From: Adenophora triphylla var. japonica | Lineage: Eukaryota > Streptophyta > Magnoliopsida > Asterales > Campanulaceae | Reading direction: 5' to 3' | Assembly: GCA_022495995.1 (NCBI GenBank) | Contig: JAFEMH010002346.1 | Span: forward strand, 227,001-291,000 | DNA length: 64,000 nt | In this document: positions 1-10,280 of the stretch, piece after piece | Position numbering within the stretch: the stretch's first letter is position 1 | Layout of the letters: every line of letters starts with the position of its first letter | Program-made: the position numbers and the translations under genes | Notes under the pieces: model-generated | Seen by the model: the letters and a program-made list of their open reading frames with translations, nothing else | Database searches by the model: none | What the model was told of the DNA's origin: nothing

Positions 1-714
1 AAGACGGGTCGAGATGAGTAACAAAGAATGTGATGAAAAGTAAATAAAATTGAGACAGAACGAACATCAATTATTCATCAAAAAAATCAAAAATTCTGAG
101 TAAAAAAATATTCATTTAATAAGAGAACTCTTCCCATCAATGAGTGAATTCAATCAAAATATTCATCAAAAACTCAAAATTCTGAAGTAAAAAAAAATCC
201 AAACATAATCAAGATGGAATTCAATCAAAATAATAATTCGATATTTAATCATCAAAATTCAAACACAACCAATTGAGTCTTCAATCAAACAATTCATTAG
301 ATATAATACCTTTTATTCTTCAATTTAGTGAGCGATTGAATTGCAGATTCAAAATGAGCCACGAAAGTTCTTCAATGGCGGAAATTCGAATTTCTTCAAT
401 AGCAAAATTGGATCCTTAAGAAACGGCATGAATTAAGCGATCATTATTAATCGCCAAGAGAGAGAGACGGTATAGTTAATGGAGCCGTCAATAATTTTGG
501 CCGGTATATATCATATTGGGGTTTAAAGGAATTTTGATTTGGAATATAAAAGGGGGTTGTCTTTTTAAATTTGGGCTGAGTTTTGATGGGTTATGATTTG
601 AGCTATGTGGGTAAAGAGGAATTTTTTCTATTAAAAAATTAAAATGTTGGCCAATGTAGCCCATAAGCAACAATGTCACCACAGCGTTCCCTCTCCATAC
701 GATCATAATGATAA
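1..714. other. AT-rich gene-free stretch
   Basis: No gene is supported here. A short direct repeat of the type ATTCATCAAAAA...AAATTCTGAGTAAAAA occurs near 65-115 and again near 158-195. A minus-strand ORF at 706-488 has no recognisable domain and no gene context. The stretch ends where the first LTR begins at 715. Confidence 0.5.
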
Positions 715-1261
715 TGATGTATCACGACAAAGAGCGGTAAAGAGAAAGAAAACGACGCTGAAATTGAAATTGGAGGCAATGGCATCACCATGCCAAAAAT
801 ATGCACGACCGTGTTCAGTATAAGAGGCGATGTATGTATGTTTATTTTTATTTTAGTTTTAAAGTTATTATTCGTATAGTATTATTATCGTTATTTCGTT
901 TCCTTTATTTATTTGATCATGCCAAAAATATGCACGACCGTGTTCAGAGAGGCGATGTTTTTATTTTAGTTTTAAAGTTAGTAATAGTATTTGCCTCATT
1001 ATTTCGTTTCCTTATTTATTTGGATTTCGTTATTTTTTTAACTATATTTATTTGAATTTGAGAGTATAAATACTCTGGTAAAATTTTGGGAAAACACAAC
1101 TTTTATAATTATAATTCAACAGCAGTTTTGCAAGTTTAAACTTTGGTGTAATATCCTAAGCCATTGTTCACTTGTTTGAAGGTTCTATTCGATAGGATTT
1201 CTCCGTGTGAATTCCCTTCATTATTGGATTTCTCTTTCTTTTGTTGTATTTCGATGCGTCA
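715..1261 (+). repeat. Upstream LTR of a Ty3/gypsy-like remnant
   Basis: This segment matches the LTR at 2091-2494 over almost its whole length, including the shared stretches AACACAACTTTTATAATTAT and TTTGGTGTAATATCCTAAGC. It starts TGATG and ends near GTCA. It is longer than its partner because it holds a tandem duplication of about 129 bp (units starting at 790 and 919), each with CCAAAAATATGCACGACC. Divergence from the partner is clear, so the element is old. Boundaries are by alignment to the second copy. Confidence 0.75.
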
Positions 1262-2090
1262 ATTGCTATCATAGCAAGTAAAATCATGGGAAGATGGCGA
1301 TTATCAAAGGTAATAACAAAGACACATATGATGTTATTCATGCAATCAATATTATACAGAGAAAATTCGGAGATAGGAAGCGCGAAAATCTACAGAATAT
1401 GAACGTGCTGCTGAAAAACATCGACGTGCTACTAAAGAATTTTGTGCTCGTATCAATATATTGTTGCAAAATCATAAAAATAGTGTCAACCCTATGCAAC
1501 GGGCGCTGGATTGCAGAGAACTTGTAGGACAAGTGAAAAACTCACAGCAATGTGATTCGCCGGACGAAGGAAGGGATTCAAATTCAAACGGGGAAGATTG
1601 TTTTGCAGTCTGGTCCGTTGATCGGAATCCTAAAATTCAGAATCAAGATTTCATGGTTGGAGAATCAGCTTCAAAAGAAACAGTTTTAGAGTCAAATAAT
1701 AAAAATCTGACTTTGGAGAAGGAGAATGTTATTCGTGAAATAAAGAAAGAATTGAGCATTATAGACATGTAGGATGATGGTGAAGATGATGGTTCGTGTA
1801 AGGTTGAACTGTGGAACGAATTGTCTGTCCCGTATAGAATTATTCAAGATGCAAATTTGACGAAGCAGGAGGGATTAATTTTATATTCATAAGAAATCTT
1901 ATTACGTCAGATTGTGATAAAAAAAAGTTTTATTTGAAATATATTTTCAAGTGGGACAGTAAAGAAATCATCCTACGTCATATTGCGCGAAAAAAAATTT
2001 GATTTATTCAAAGTATTTTTTTAGGTGAGACGGAACTTTTCAGAACTCGGATGCGAACTCGGGGACTAGTTCTTTTCAGGAAGGGGAGTA
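1262..2090 (+). mobile_element. Deleted internal region between two gypsy LTRs
   Basis: Directly after the first LTR, TTGCTATCATAGC resembles a decayed initiator-Met primer-binding site. Around 1485-1507, TGTCAACCCTATGCAACGGG matches TGTCAACCCGAGGCAACGGG in the leader/gag region after the second LTR (about 2686-2707), so this is a diverged gag start followed by a large deletion. The segment ends in a polypurine tract, GGAAGGGGAG at 2079-2088, just before the next LTR. Short ORFs at 1294-1527 and 1461-1772 (Lys/Glu-rich) are remnants; no pol domain remains. Confidence 0.65.
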
Positions 2091-2494
2091 TGATATAGCA
2101 TGACAAGGACCAGGAAAGAGCAAGAAAGGACTGAAAGGCGCTGAAATTAGAATTGAAAGCAACGGCACGACCATGCCAAAAATATGCGCGAGCGTGCCAA
2201 AAATATCACGACCGTGTTCAGCATAATAAGAGGCGATATTTAGTATTTGTCTCGTATTATTCTTGTTATTTCTTTTCCTTTATTTATTTGTATTTGGGAG
2301 TACAAATAACCTTGTAAGATCTTGGGAAAACACAACTTTTATTATTATAATTCAACTGCAGTTTTACAAGTTTACACTTTGGTGTAATATCCTAAGCCAT
2401 TGTTGGCTTGTTTGAATATCCTCTTCGGTAGGATTTCTTCGTGGAAATTCCCTTTCGTGGATTTCTATTTCTTTTGTTGTATTCCACTCACACA
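2091..2494 (+). repeat. Second gypsy LTR with primer-binding site
   Basis: This LTR begins TGATATAGCA and ends CACA, and is followed at once by TTGGTATCAGAG (2496-2507), the usual complement of the initiator tRNA-Met 3' end. It therefore looks like a 5' LTR for the gag sequence downstream. It also follows a polypurine tract, so it serves as a 3' LTR for the fragment upstream. Confidence 0.8.
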
Positions 2495-2530
2495 ATTGGT
2501 ATCAGAGAAGGTTCGATCCTTGGAAGAACA

Positions 2531-3532
2531 ATGGGAACAACGACCCCCAAACCCCTATCCTAGCCGCTATAGAGCGGTTGTTGCAAGAGGGAGCAGAGCG
2601 AGATCGTTTGGATATAGAATGAGATCTCTTGGCTGGAGAACGTCATATGGAACTCATCGCAGCTATACAAGGATTACTGGTTGGTGTCAACCCGAGGCAA
2701 CGGGCAGGGGCTCGCGTAGAACCTATAGGAAGAAGATTTACCCTTCTTCACGAGTGATTTGGATATGGAGGATTTTTCTTATTTGCTTTTGAGGTTGAAA
2801 AGTACTTTGAGTTAATGAATATTGAGGATGAGAGGAAAGTGCCTTATGTCGCTTACAAATTGTGTGGCGGTGCTTCAGCATGGTGGAGACAATTAAACAA
2901 TCAGAAGGTACGAAACCAAAAAGGTCCGATTCGTTCTTGGCGACACATGAAAGCTGCTTTGAGACAACGCTTTCTACCTACCGATTTTGAGCAGTTACTT
3001 TATCAAAAGTTTCTGGAATGCAAACAGGGTAGTCGAACCGTTGCTGCCTATACACACGACTTTCATGCACAATTTTCGCGCAATGATTTGAATGAATCGG
3101 ATGCGCAACAAACTGCGAGGTACGTGACAGGTCTTCAGACTAACATTAGAAATCAGGTTGAGTTGTATTCTTTTCAGACTCTTGATGAGGCCATATCCCA
3201 AGCTAAGACCTTCGAGCGACAACAACCCACACCGTTTCAAGCATAATCTACTTTCCGAAAGTATGGGGAGTCATCAGTTTCAGGTGGTAAGGGTCAGTAC
3301 TCGGGGCATACACCGGTTGCGAATCATGAGATCACACAGATTTCGGGTCCTAAGGTTGTTGATGGGAAGAATGCGCCTACTGCCACTGTTCCAAATCCAC
3401 CTATACGACGACAAACTAACACCGCTAATAATGGGCGTCATAATTCTAACCCCTACGCCAAGAATTATGGTGACGAGTGCTATCGTTGTGGTCAGGAGGG
3501 GCACATTTCAAATCAATATCCTAATCGTTGAG
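2531..3532 (+). pseudogene. Ty3/gypsy gag remnant with zinc knuckle
   Basis: Retrotransposon gag (capsid/nucleocapsid) remnant. The best frame runs 2815-3246 and shows a retrotransposon-gag domain: AWWRQL near its start, then SWRHMKAALRQRFLP, and a YTHDFHAQF stretch. A second frame at 3478-3532 holds a CCHC zinc knuckle, CYRCGQEGHISNQY, in which the final cysteine is replaced by tyrosine. The likely original start at 2531 runs into TAG after ten codons, so the gene is dead. It is cut off at 3557 by the Copia LTR, and no protease or RT follows. It belongs to the element whose LTR lies at 2091-2494. Confidence 0.8.
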
Positions 3533-3557
3533 GGGTTAAAGTTAAGAAACTAGTTTA

Positions 3558-3974
3558 TGTGAAGGAGAAAATATTATTTACTTCCATTGCTTGATTCAAT
3601 TGATTACAACTCTATATATACATGAGTTTCATTATTGGAGAAGGAGTCTATCAATACCATAACTAAAAAGGGGCAAATCCCGGTGCGCCAAGTGGTCTCC
3701 GCCAAGCGGGGGTTGGGAGAGGGAACCATTTGCTAGAGCCTTCCCCTGACAATTGCCAAGAGGCTGTTCGCCAAGGTTCGAACCTGTGACTTTATGGTCA
3801 CCAAAGGAGCAACTTAACCGTTGCGCCAAGGCTCGCCCTCCATCAATACCATAACTAATGCCTAAAATTAAGCTAATCATATATCCTACCTAGTTTACAT
3901 TTATCAAATAAGGAAACGATAATTATGTACAAAAAGGAAAAGATATTGACGATATCTAAGTCAATATCTCAACA
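3558..3974 (-). repeat. Ty1/copia-type LTR
   Basis: Read on the minus strand this begins TGTTGAGATATTGACTTAG and ends CTTCACA. It is preceded on that strand by a purine tract, CTTGAGGGGG (3975-3984), as expected for a 3' LTR. About 100 bp of internal sequence follows upstream (to about 4080) before the element is lost. It has broken the gypsy gag at 3557. An Au-SINE with its target duplication sits inside it. Confidence 0.75.
3667..3841 (-). mobile_element. Au-SINE (tRNA-derived SINE)
   Basis: On the minus strand the element reads GAGCCTTGGCGCAACGGTTA..., with RNA polymerase III A box TGGCGCAACGGT and B box GGTTCGAACCT, and ends near GCACCGGGATTTGCCCC followed by T5. Head and tail match the Au-SINE family of angiosperms as I remember it. 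It is flanked by a perfect 17-bp target duplication, ATCAATACCATAACTAA, at 3650-3666 and 3842-3858. The perfect duplication suggests a fairly recent insertion. Confidence 0.92.
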
Positions 3975-4079
3975 CCCCCTCAAGTTGGAGCGTATAAGTC
4001 ACAAATGTCCAAGGAGGAATGTATTGATGGCGCTTGTGAGGAGTATTGGGAGGATCCCAACGATGTTGATAGAGGTATA

Positions 4080-4690
4080 TAGTAATTTAACATTGCTCAA
4101 CTCAACCCATCCTCCCCCCACCACCACCCCGAGGTCATTTTTTTTAAATTCATATTAAAATCATTTTTAACAACTCCTCCGCCCAACCCCATTCCCCCCA
4201 CTCTCGGCTACCCACCCTTACCCCACACCTCCCCCATCTCGGCTACCCACCCTACCCCACACCTACCCTATCATCACCCTATCCTACCACCATCTTACCC
4301 TTCATATTTTCCCCACCACCCTACTCTACGTCTCTACCCCTACCCTACCCTACCCTACCCCACACCCACCCACCTCACCCCTACTAATCCCCACCCCTAC
4401 CCTACCCACCCCACCTCCATCACCCTACCCCACACTATCTTTTTCAACTTATCTCATATTGTGTTTTCATCGAAAAATATTTTTATTTAATTTATCAAAC
4501 ATGAAAATATTTTTCGTAAAACATTTTCCTTAGATTTACCAAATAACCGAAAACATGTTTGTCGTTTTTCGAAAAATATTTTCATTTTCCGGAAAACCTT
4601 TTACGGGAAATCATTTTCCGAAAGTACTTTTACGCTAAACAAACGGAGCCTAATTATAGGCATTTCAAGCACTAACTAACCAGTATTTTT
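4080..4690. repeat. Pyrimidine-rich tract and repeat-like AT sequence
   Basis: 4105-4440 is an almost pure C/T/A tract of degenerate CCCTA, CCCAC and CTACC units. 4480-4655 is rich in GAAAAT/ATTTTC with a terminus-like AAACGGAGCCTAA at 4639-4651, which resembles the end of a non-autonomous DNA transposon. No partner terminus was found. No gene is seen. Confidence 0.45.
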
Positions 4691-4696
4691 CTTGTT

Positions 4697-4912
4697 TACC
4701 GGTCTGGGATATACTATTACAATGAGGAGGAGGAGGAGGCTCGCATAGCAAAAGGGTCGCTGGACCAAAAGCAAAGGCATTTTTGGATAAGATTGTGACG
4801 GAAATCCTTCCAGCCAAGACATTTTACCAGGCAGAGGAGTACAGGCAGTACTTGGAAAAGGGTTGAGGCCAAGGCTTGAAACAGTGTGCTGCAATGATCC
4901 CATCAGAACAAA
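4697..4912 (+). pseudogene. MSRA: Peptide-methionine sulfoxide reductase A fragment (pseudogene)
   Basis: MsrA reduces methionine-S-sulfoxide in proteins. Translation from 4697 gives YRSGIYYYNEEEEEARIAKG, the typical MsrA segment following the core. After a frameshift near 4775 it continues with IVTEILPAKTFYQAEEYRQY, the conserved C-terminal stretch, and ends with CNDPIR near 4908. The catalytic N-terminal GCFWG region is absent, the frame breaks at least twice, and an in-frame TGA sits near 4865. It is a dead C-terminal exon. It lies just downstream of, and convergent with, the truncated protease copy. Confidence 0.85.
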
Positions 4913-5083
4913 AAGTATGTTCCTTATGAACACCACCACTCAACTTGTAGTATATATAAACTTGAGCAAAGATAAATCTTTATTGTATTGGTTTGATTCA
5001 TTAGATAATACAAGCATTTATTTGTCATCTGATCTGAATGCTTTATGGAGGAAAACGAAACCATAATTTTAGAGGTTTGGTAT

Positions 5084-5751
5084 TCAGAGTTCATTCCTGG
5101 TAGAAGATGAATGATTCTCGTTGGGGTTGGTTGAAGAGGTCTTGGTAGGATATGAAGCCTCCATTGCTATTCCACACAACCCCTCTTTAGCAGAGATACC
5201 ACGGTGCATTCTAATGTACCCCTTCTTTCCCCACTCAGCTCCCCATGAGTTCTTTACGGTCCAATATTTGGTCCCATCACGAGTCGTTCCATAGCCCACA
5301 ATTGCCACCCTGTGATCCAGTTCTGTGCCACAGTCTCCAGTAAATACACCCTGCAATCCATGCTCATTGAAATTAAGATATGATCCAAGAAAAATATTAA
5401 ATTCTGTAAAGATGAAAAATTATTTTTTGTTGCTAATTCACCTCTGAATAGAACTGGAAATCTGATCCTCCAGCATCTATGGCAACTGCTATGGGCTGGT
5501 TGGCAGCTGCTTTGAGCAAGGCATTCTCGTCATTTGGTGGCACGTCCTCATGTCCATCAATTGACACTGCTGGAGCATTTACCTGGAAAATTGTTTCTTC
5601 TTTATGCAAGTATTCTAGTTGCGTTGTTTGAAAACATTATTTAATTTGCAAGGTTTAAATTTTAAGTTAGTTTCTGCATAAAACACCTTTTTGGCATCAC
5701 AACTTCCATCTTGAGCTTTGTAAGGATAATTGGTCTCTGTAGTCAAACGTC
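5084..5751 (-). pseudogene. Truncated tandem copy of RDEL-type cysteine endopeptidase
   Basis: This copy keeps only the end of exon 2 (about 5751-5687), exon 3 (5583-5442) and exon 4 (5350-5084), with GT-AG borders at the same places as the full gene upstream. Homology to the full gene stops abruptly at about 5750, so the signal peptide, propeptide and catalytic-Cys exon are missing. Exon 3 is 142 nt rather than 141: one extra base in the GCCCTTGCTC region shifts the frame. Exon 4 keeps the His ([11 protein letters not shown]) and Asn (VKNSWG) regions and ends RNEL instead of RDEL. An AATAAA on the minus strand near 4977-4982 could serve as poly(A) signal. It is an unequal-duplication product and cannot make a working protease. 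Confidence 0.88.
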
Positions 5752-6045
5752 TTTAAAGGATTTGAAGACGAATGCCTTTGCCAGTTAACATATCCATCCA
5801 ATTTTCCGCTTCTACTTGTAAGAAAAAACATGCTTGTGAAAGAAAGAAATCTTTATTTCATGATATGTTCAGATACATTAACATTGTCGGTAACTTTGAA
5901 GTAAAGAAATAACATCTATTACATGAGCTGATGCCAGAATCAATTGGTCCAATCGAATAATTATGCTGAAGGGAAGACATGAACTGTGAATTTAAACATA
6001 GATACGAGTCTGAAAACAAGCTTAAAGCTAGTTAAGATTAGTCAT

Positions 6046-7426
6046 TCAGAGTTCATCTCGTTGAGTGGATGCAGGAGCCTGGTTGGGATTGGTTGAGGAA
6101 GTCTTAGTAGGATATGAAGCCTGCATTGCTATTCCACACAACCCTTCTTTAGCTGAGATTCCACGTTCCATTCTAATGTACCCCTTCTCTCCCCATTCAG
6201 CTCCCCACGAGTTCTTCACTATCCAGTATTTAGTCCCATTAAGTGTCGTCCCATAGCCCACAATTGCCACACCATGATCCATCTCCGTACCACAGTCTCC
6301 AGTAAATACACCCTGCTATCCAAGATTATTAATCTAAATTCAGAGGAAATGCCAATATTCACAACACTTTTACTCGTGAGCTCACCTCTGAATAGAACTG
6401 GAAATCAGAACCTCCTGCGTCTATGGCAACAGAAATAGGTTGGTTAGCAGCTGCCTTCAGAAGGGCATCCTCGTCATTAGTAGGCACATCCTCGTGCCCA
6501 TCAATTGACACTGCCGGGGCATTAACCTGTCAAATATGTAGTTTTTTAGCTGAAATATCCATAAATGACCTTGTATACCCTTACTGTGGTCATGGTACTT
6601 GATTTACTACTAGATTCTGTGAAGAATGTTTACCTTCTTAGCATCACAACTTCCATCTTCGGCTTTATAAGGATAATTGGTCTCTGTTGTTAAACCGCCC
6701 TTGTTCTTGATGAATTCAAAAGCCGAGTCCATTAACCCTCCATTACACCCTTGGTTTACGTCAGTGTCACAATCAACAAGTTCTTGCTCAGACAAAGAAA
6801 CCAACTTTTTCGTTTTGATTTGATTTATTCCCTCCACTGCCACTACTGTTGAAAATGCCCAGCAGCTTCCTATAACCAGAGAGATTAGATTCATCAAGAT
6901 TATATGAGACTTATTATCAATTTTTTTTTTTTTGAAAGAACTTGTTTTGTGTTGTGAAACTGTGACAGGTGATCTTACCACATTGCCCTTGATCTTTGAC
7001 AGGTGTGACGGCACCCTTCTTCCTCCAATCAACGGTTGGTGGTACACTGTCTACGTTCGAGTACATGAAACTTTCACTTCCAACTTTACCCCCTCGGAAC
7101 ATATTGTGATGCTTAATCTTGGAGCCAGCATAGAAACTGCGGAACTCATGGTTAGTCATGTCAGCAAACTTGTTGAGTTTCAGCTTATATGGCTTATCCA
7201 TCTTATTGGTCTTGTGAACATGTTGTACATTAGCCTTGAACACATTGAACCGCTTACGCTTCTCATCTAAGCTCGTAGACACCGTGTGGTGGCTCCTCCA
7301 CCTTTCGTACAAATCCCAGAAGCTTTCTTCGGTCTCCAACTCTTTGTCGTGAAAATCAAAACATTGACCAAGCCCGAGAACCAAAGCCAAAGATAGAGAA
7401 ACTAGAAGAAACCTCTTCATTTCCAT
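6046..7426 (-). CDS. CEP1: RDEL-tailed papain-type cysteine endopeptidase (CEP family)
   Basis: Four exons: 7426-6979, 6869-6634, 6526-6386 and 6312-6046, all GT-AG, giving 363 aa, the usual size for KDEL-tailed CEPs. An N-terminal signal peptide ([18 protein letters not shown], from residue 3) is followed by an I29 propeptide with an ERFNIN-type motif ([20 protein letters not shown]). The mature C1A domain begins near VPPTVDWR. Catalytic Cys152 (CGSCWAFS), His288 ([11 protein letters not shown]) and Asn309 (VKNSWG) are present. The C-terminus RDEL is an ER-retrieval signal. Known family members are stored in ER-derived ricinosomes and released during programmed cell death, degrading proteins including extensins; that role here is inferred. 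An upstream start two codons before MKRF is used. An AATAAA lies on the minus strand near 5847-5852, giving a 3' UTR of about 200 nt. The symbol denotes the family, not proven orthology. Confidence 0.95.
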
Positions 7427-7490
7427 CACTATTGAATTGGGTTGGTGATGAGAATTAGAAGAAGATGAGAATTAGAGGAAGATGAGTATG

Positions 7491-7502
7491 GCTTATATAG
7501 TG
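7491..7502 (-). promoter_or_regulatory. TATA box of the cysteine endopeptidase gene
   Basis: The minus strand reads ACTATATAAGCC, about 70 nt upstream of the start codon at 7426. A purine/pyrimidine-rich leader (CATCTTCCTCTAATTCTCAT) follows. Position and sequence fit a plant TATA box. Confidence 0.6.
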
Positions 7503-8064
7503 GAATGAATGGAAGGTATAACAAGTGATCATATCAACCTTATACAAGCAAGGTTTTTGAATTAAGGAAGGGTGTGTTTGGTTTGCAGATGAAAATATTA
7601 TAAATGGTAAAAAAAGGGATTGTGTGAATTATAAAGGTATGGGTGTTGTGAAGAGGAAATGCCAAACACGTTATAGGTGGATTTGCATGACGATTATTGG
7701 TTACTTTGTTAGAAATGCCACGATTTATAGCAAGTGTGGGCAGGGGCTTTTTCTTTTTCTTTTTCTGTTTTTATGTTGAAACAAACCATATGACATTTAT
7801 GGTCATTGAAAATAATAAAGATGGCGTGACATTTTAATTAATGTATTTGAATTTCATGTGCATGGACTCTGGGATTATATTATGGTAATCCAAACTTTTA
7901 CATCTTTCAATCAATTTTCCCGATTTTCTTTTTAATTAATATTAATGCATTTAATTTCATGTGTTTTATTTCACCAGTTATAAACTTTTGTACCATAATT
8001 ATATCATTTCACTATTTAAATATTTAAATAATTTATTTTTATTTTGAATTTTATTTACTTATTA

Positions 8065-8120
<56 letters not shown>

Positions 8121-8948
8121 GTGTTAATTTTAGTATCTTGAAATTTTAAAAAAAATTATTATATATTACTAAAATTTATGAATTTATATAATTTGACCCA
8201 CTTAATTTTGAAAAAAAAATTTACACTAAATTCAACTACCATAATTATCATAGTTATCTCAAAAAAAAATTGTACCCCTTTTCGAAAAATTCTAACTTCG
8301 TCACTACATCCATTCCTTTTCCTCTTCTTCTTTAATTGGTTGACAGTTTTGAAAGTTTAATAATTTTACGATAATAATTATGAAAATGGGATTATCCCTT
8401 TTTTTTCATGTGTGTTTGTGTGTGTATATGGAACTATCTTTTTTTTAAACAAAAATATGGAAATAGAAAGGGAAATAATAAAGTTATAAAAATCGTTACT
8501 AAATTCGGTTTACAAAATAATGTGTCAAAATTTTATTGGTGTTTTAATTAAAGTATGGCGGGTTCACAAAATCGACGCAACCAACAAAATATCAATATCG
8601 TCACTTCATTTTGTATTTAACTTTTTGTAAACTTATTTTGTATTACTAGTGTTTCCCCAATAGAAATCATTATTACGGATGGATTATGGGATGGAGGGAG
8701 TATTTCATATCCGGAATTATTTGTGTGTGTGTGTGGGGGTAGGGGGTGTTAAACAATAAGTTAAAGTTAGTTTTCTTACTTATTACTTATTCTGTTGGCA
8801 GAAATGAATTTAAGTTTGACACAAGGCATGTGATAGTGGAAATTCGGATTTTGAACTGCTTCACGTGGTACAAGTATAAAATGTGTTTTTACATCCGTTT
8901 ACAATATTTTACATTGTATTGTGTGTTGTACGCTTTTTATATTTATTA
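7503..8948. other. AT-rich intergenic DNA with a (CT)n microsatellite
   Basis: No gene is seen. A perfect (TC)n run of about 50 bp lies at 8069-8118. A lone MITE-type end (GGATGGAGGGAGTAT) is at 8690-8704. Confidence 0.6.
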
Positions 8949-9180
8949 CTCCCTCCGTCCTAAAATGTTTGTCCCATTTGACTTTTTTGTTGAATTTTGA
9001 TCACAAATTTATGAGAGATTAATCATGTTCATGAAATTCTAAAAGTTATTGTTGATAATATTATTAATGGTGAATCAATAGAAATTTTTAGAATTTCATG
9101 AACATAATTAAATTATCATATATTTGTGATCAAAGTTTAACAAAAAATCAAATTGGACAAACATTTTGGAATGGAAGGAG
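8949..9180. mobile_element. Stowaway-like MITE
   Basis: Inverted ends CTCCCTCCGTCCTAAAATG and its mirror CATTTTGGAATGGAAGGAG are flanked by TA on both sides. The interior also pairs: GATCACAAATTTATGA and a mirrored TTTGTGATC. Stowaway (Tc1/mariner) family by ends and target site. Confidence 0.85.
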
Positions 9181-9619
9181 TATCTGTTTTTTATAACTGC
9201 AACAAGGCAATATCGACCGTAAGAGTTCCACGTCCAGCAAATTTGTTGAAAGTCACTGTCATCTTGCTTTGCCAATTTTCTTTCTGCACTTTTGCCATGT
9301 TTCCATTCACATTAGGAACAGATATTCATAGAAATGAATTAAAGTGATAATGGTTTCATAACTTCTTCCTTGTTCCTTTCCTAAAAATAGTAGTATTCTC
9401 TTTTCTTCCCTTCTAAGAGTGTCCAGAGAGGGTCAGTATAGTCGGATAGCATTTCTTCTCGTACATTTATTTTAATCTCGACAGTTCATATTTAAATATA
9501 TATATATATATAAGAGCTATGGTTATGTCACGTATGCGAATCATGGATAAATGTTGTATTCGGTAATGCCACGTTAACAATACCCTTATAAATAAGTGAC
9601 TTTTCAAAAAAAAAATCCT

Positions 9620-10222
9620 AGCTAATAGTATTAGATAATAATATTAGTTACTACAAAGGGATAACTATTATAGTAACTAATGATTATAATAATAATAGTT
9701 AACTATACTTGCTAACATTATATGTTACTTATTATTATTAAGAGTATTCGTTAATCATATACTTCCTCCGTCCCATTACAAACCACAAATATTTCTTTTT
9801 GGGCGTCCCATTACAAACCACAAATTCACTATTCCCTCCACTCATTCTCTCTCCTATTATTATTTTAATACTCACAACACCATTATAATTTACTATTCCC
9901 TCCACTCATTCTCTTTCCTATTTTACTTTTACACTCACAACATTTATATCATTATTTTTTTTCTTAATCTACGCATAAACAATAAATTTCCTCTTTGTAA
10001 TGGGACGGAGGGAGTAGTTATTATATAAGTTAACTATTACTATTAATAGTATTAATTAATCATAATACTTAAATATATGTTAACTATTACTATTAATAGT
10101 ATTAGTTGATAATAATAGTTATTATATAAATTAAAAATTTCTATTAATAATATTAGTTAATCATGATAATTTCTACATAAGTTAACTATTAATGTTAATA
10201 TTATTAGTTAATTATAATACTT

Positions 10223-10276
<54 letters not shown>
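9620..10276. repeat. AT-rich tandem repeat array (left part), ending in (TA)n
   Basis: Units of about 60 bp recur with the core GTTAACTATTACTATTAATA and TAGTTAATCATAATA. The array is interrupted by the MITE at 9762-10014 and ends in a (TA)n run at about 10224-10276. The same units resume at 12914-13130, beyond the MULE-like element, so that element sits inside the array. Confidence 0.7.
9762..10014. mobile_element. Stowaway-like MITE
   Basis: Ends CTTCCTCCGTCCCATTACA and TGTAATGGGACGGAGGGAG are inverted and TA-flanked. The interior carries a duplicated ACTATTCCCTCCACTCATTC segment, a feature shared with other MITEs here (for example 23110-23340). Confidence 0.85.

Positions 10277-10280
<4 letters not shown>

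Noticed and set aside
488..706. 72-aa minus-strand ORF
   Set aside because: No domain, no promoter or splice context, AT-rich repeats around it.
3667..3841. tRNA gene on the minus strand
   Set aside because: A and B boxes are present, but the length, T-tail and 17-bp duplication show a SINE. The same reasoning applies at 19039-19193.
4105..4440. Telomere-like CCCTA tract
   Set aside because: Units are irregular and lack the plant CCCTAAA form; it is low-complexity pyrimidine-rich DNA.
6932..7270. 112-aa plus-strand ORF over the protease
   Set aside because: It is antisense to exon 1 of the protease and has no domain.
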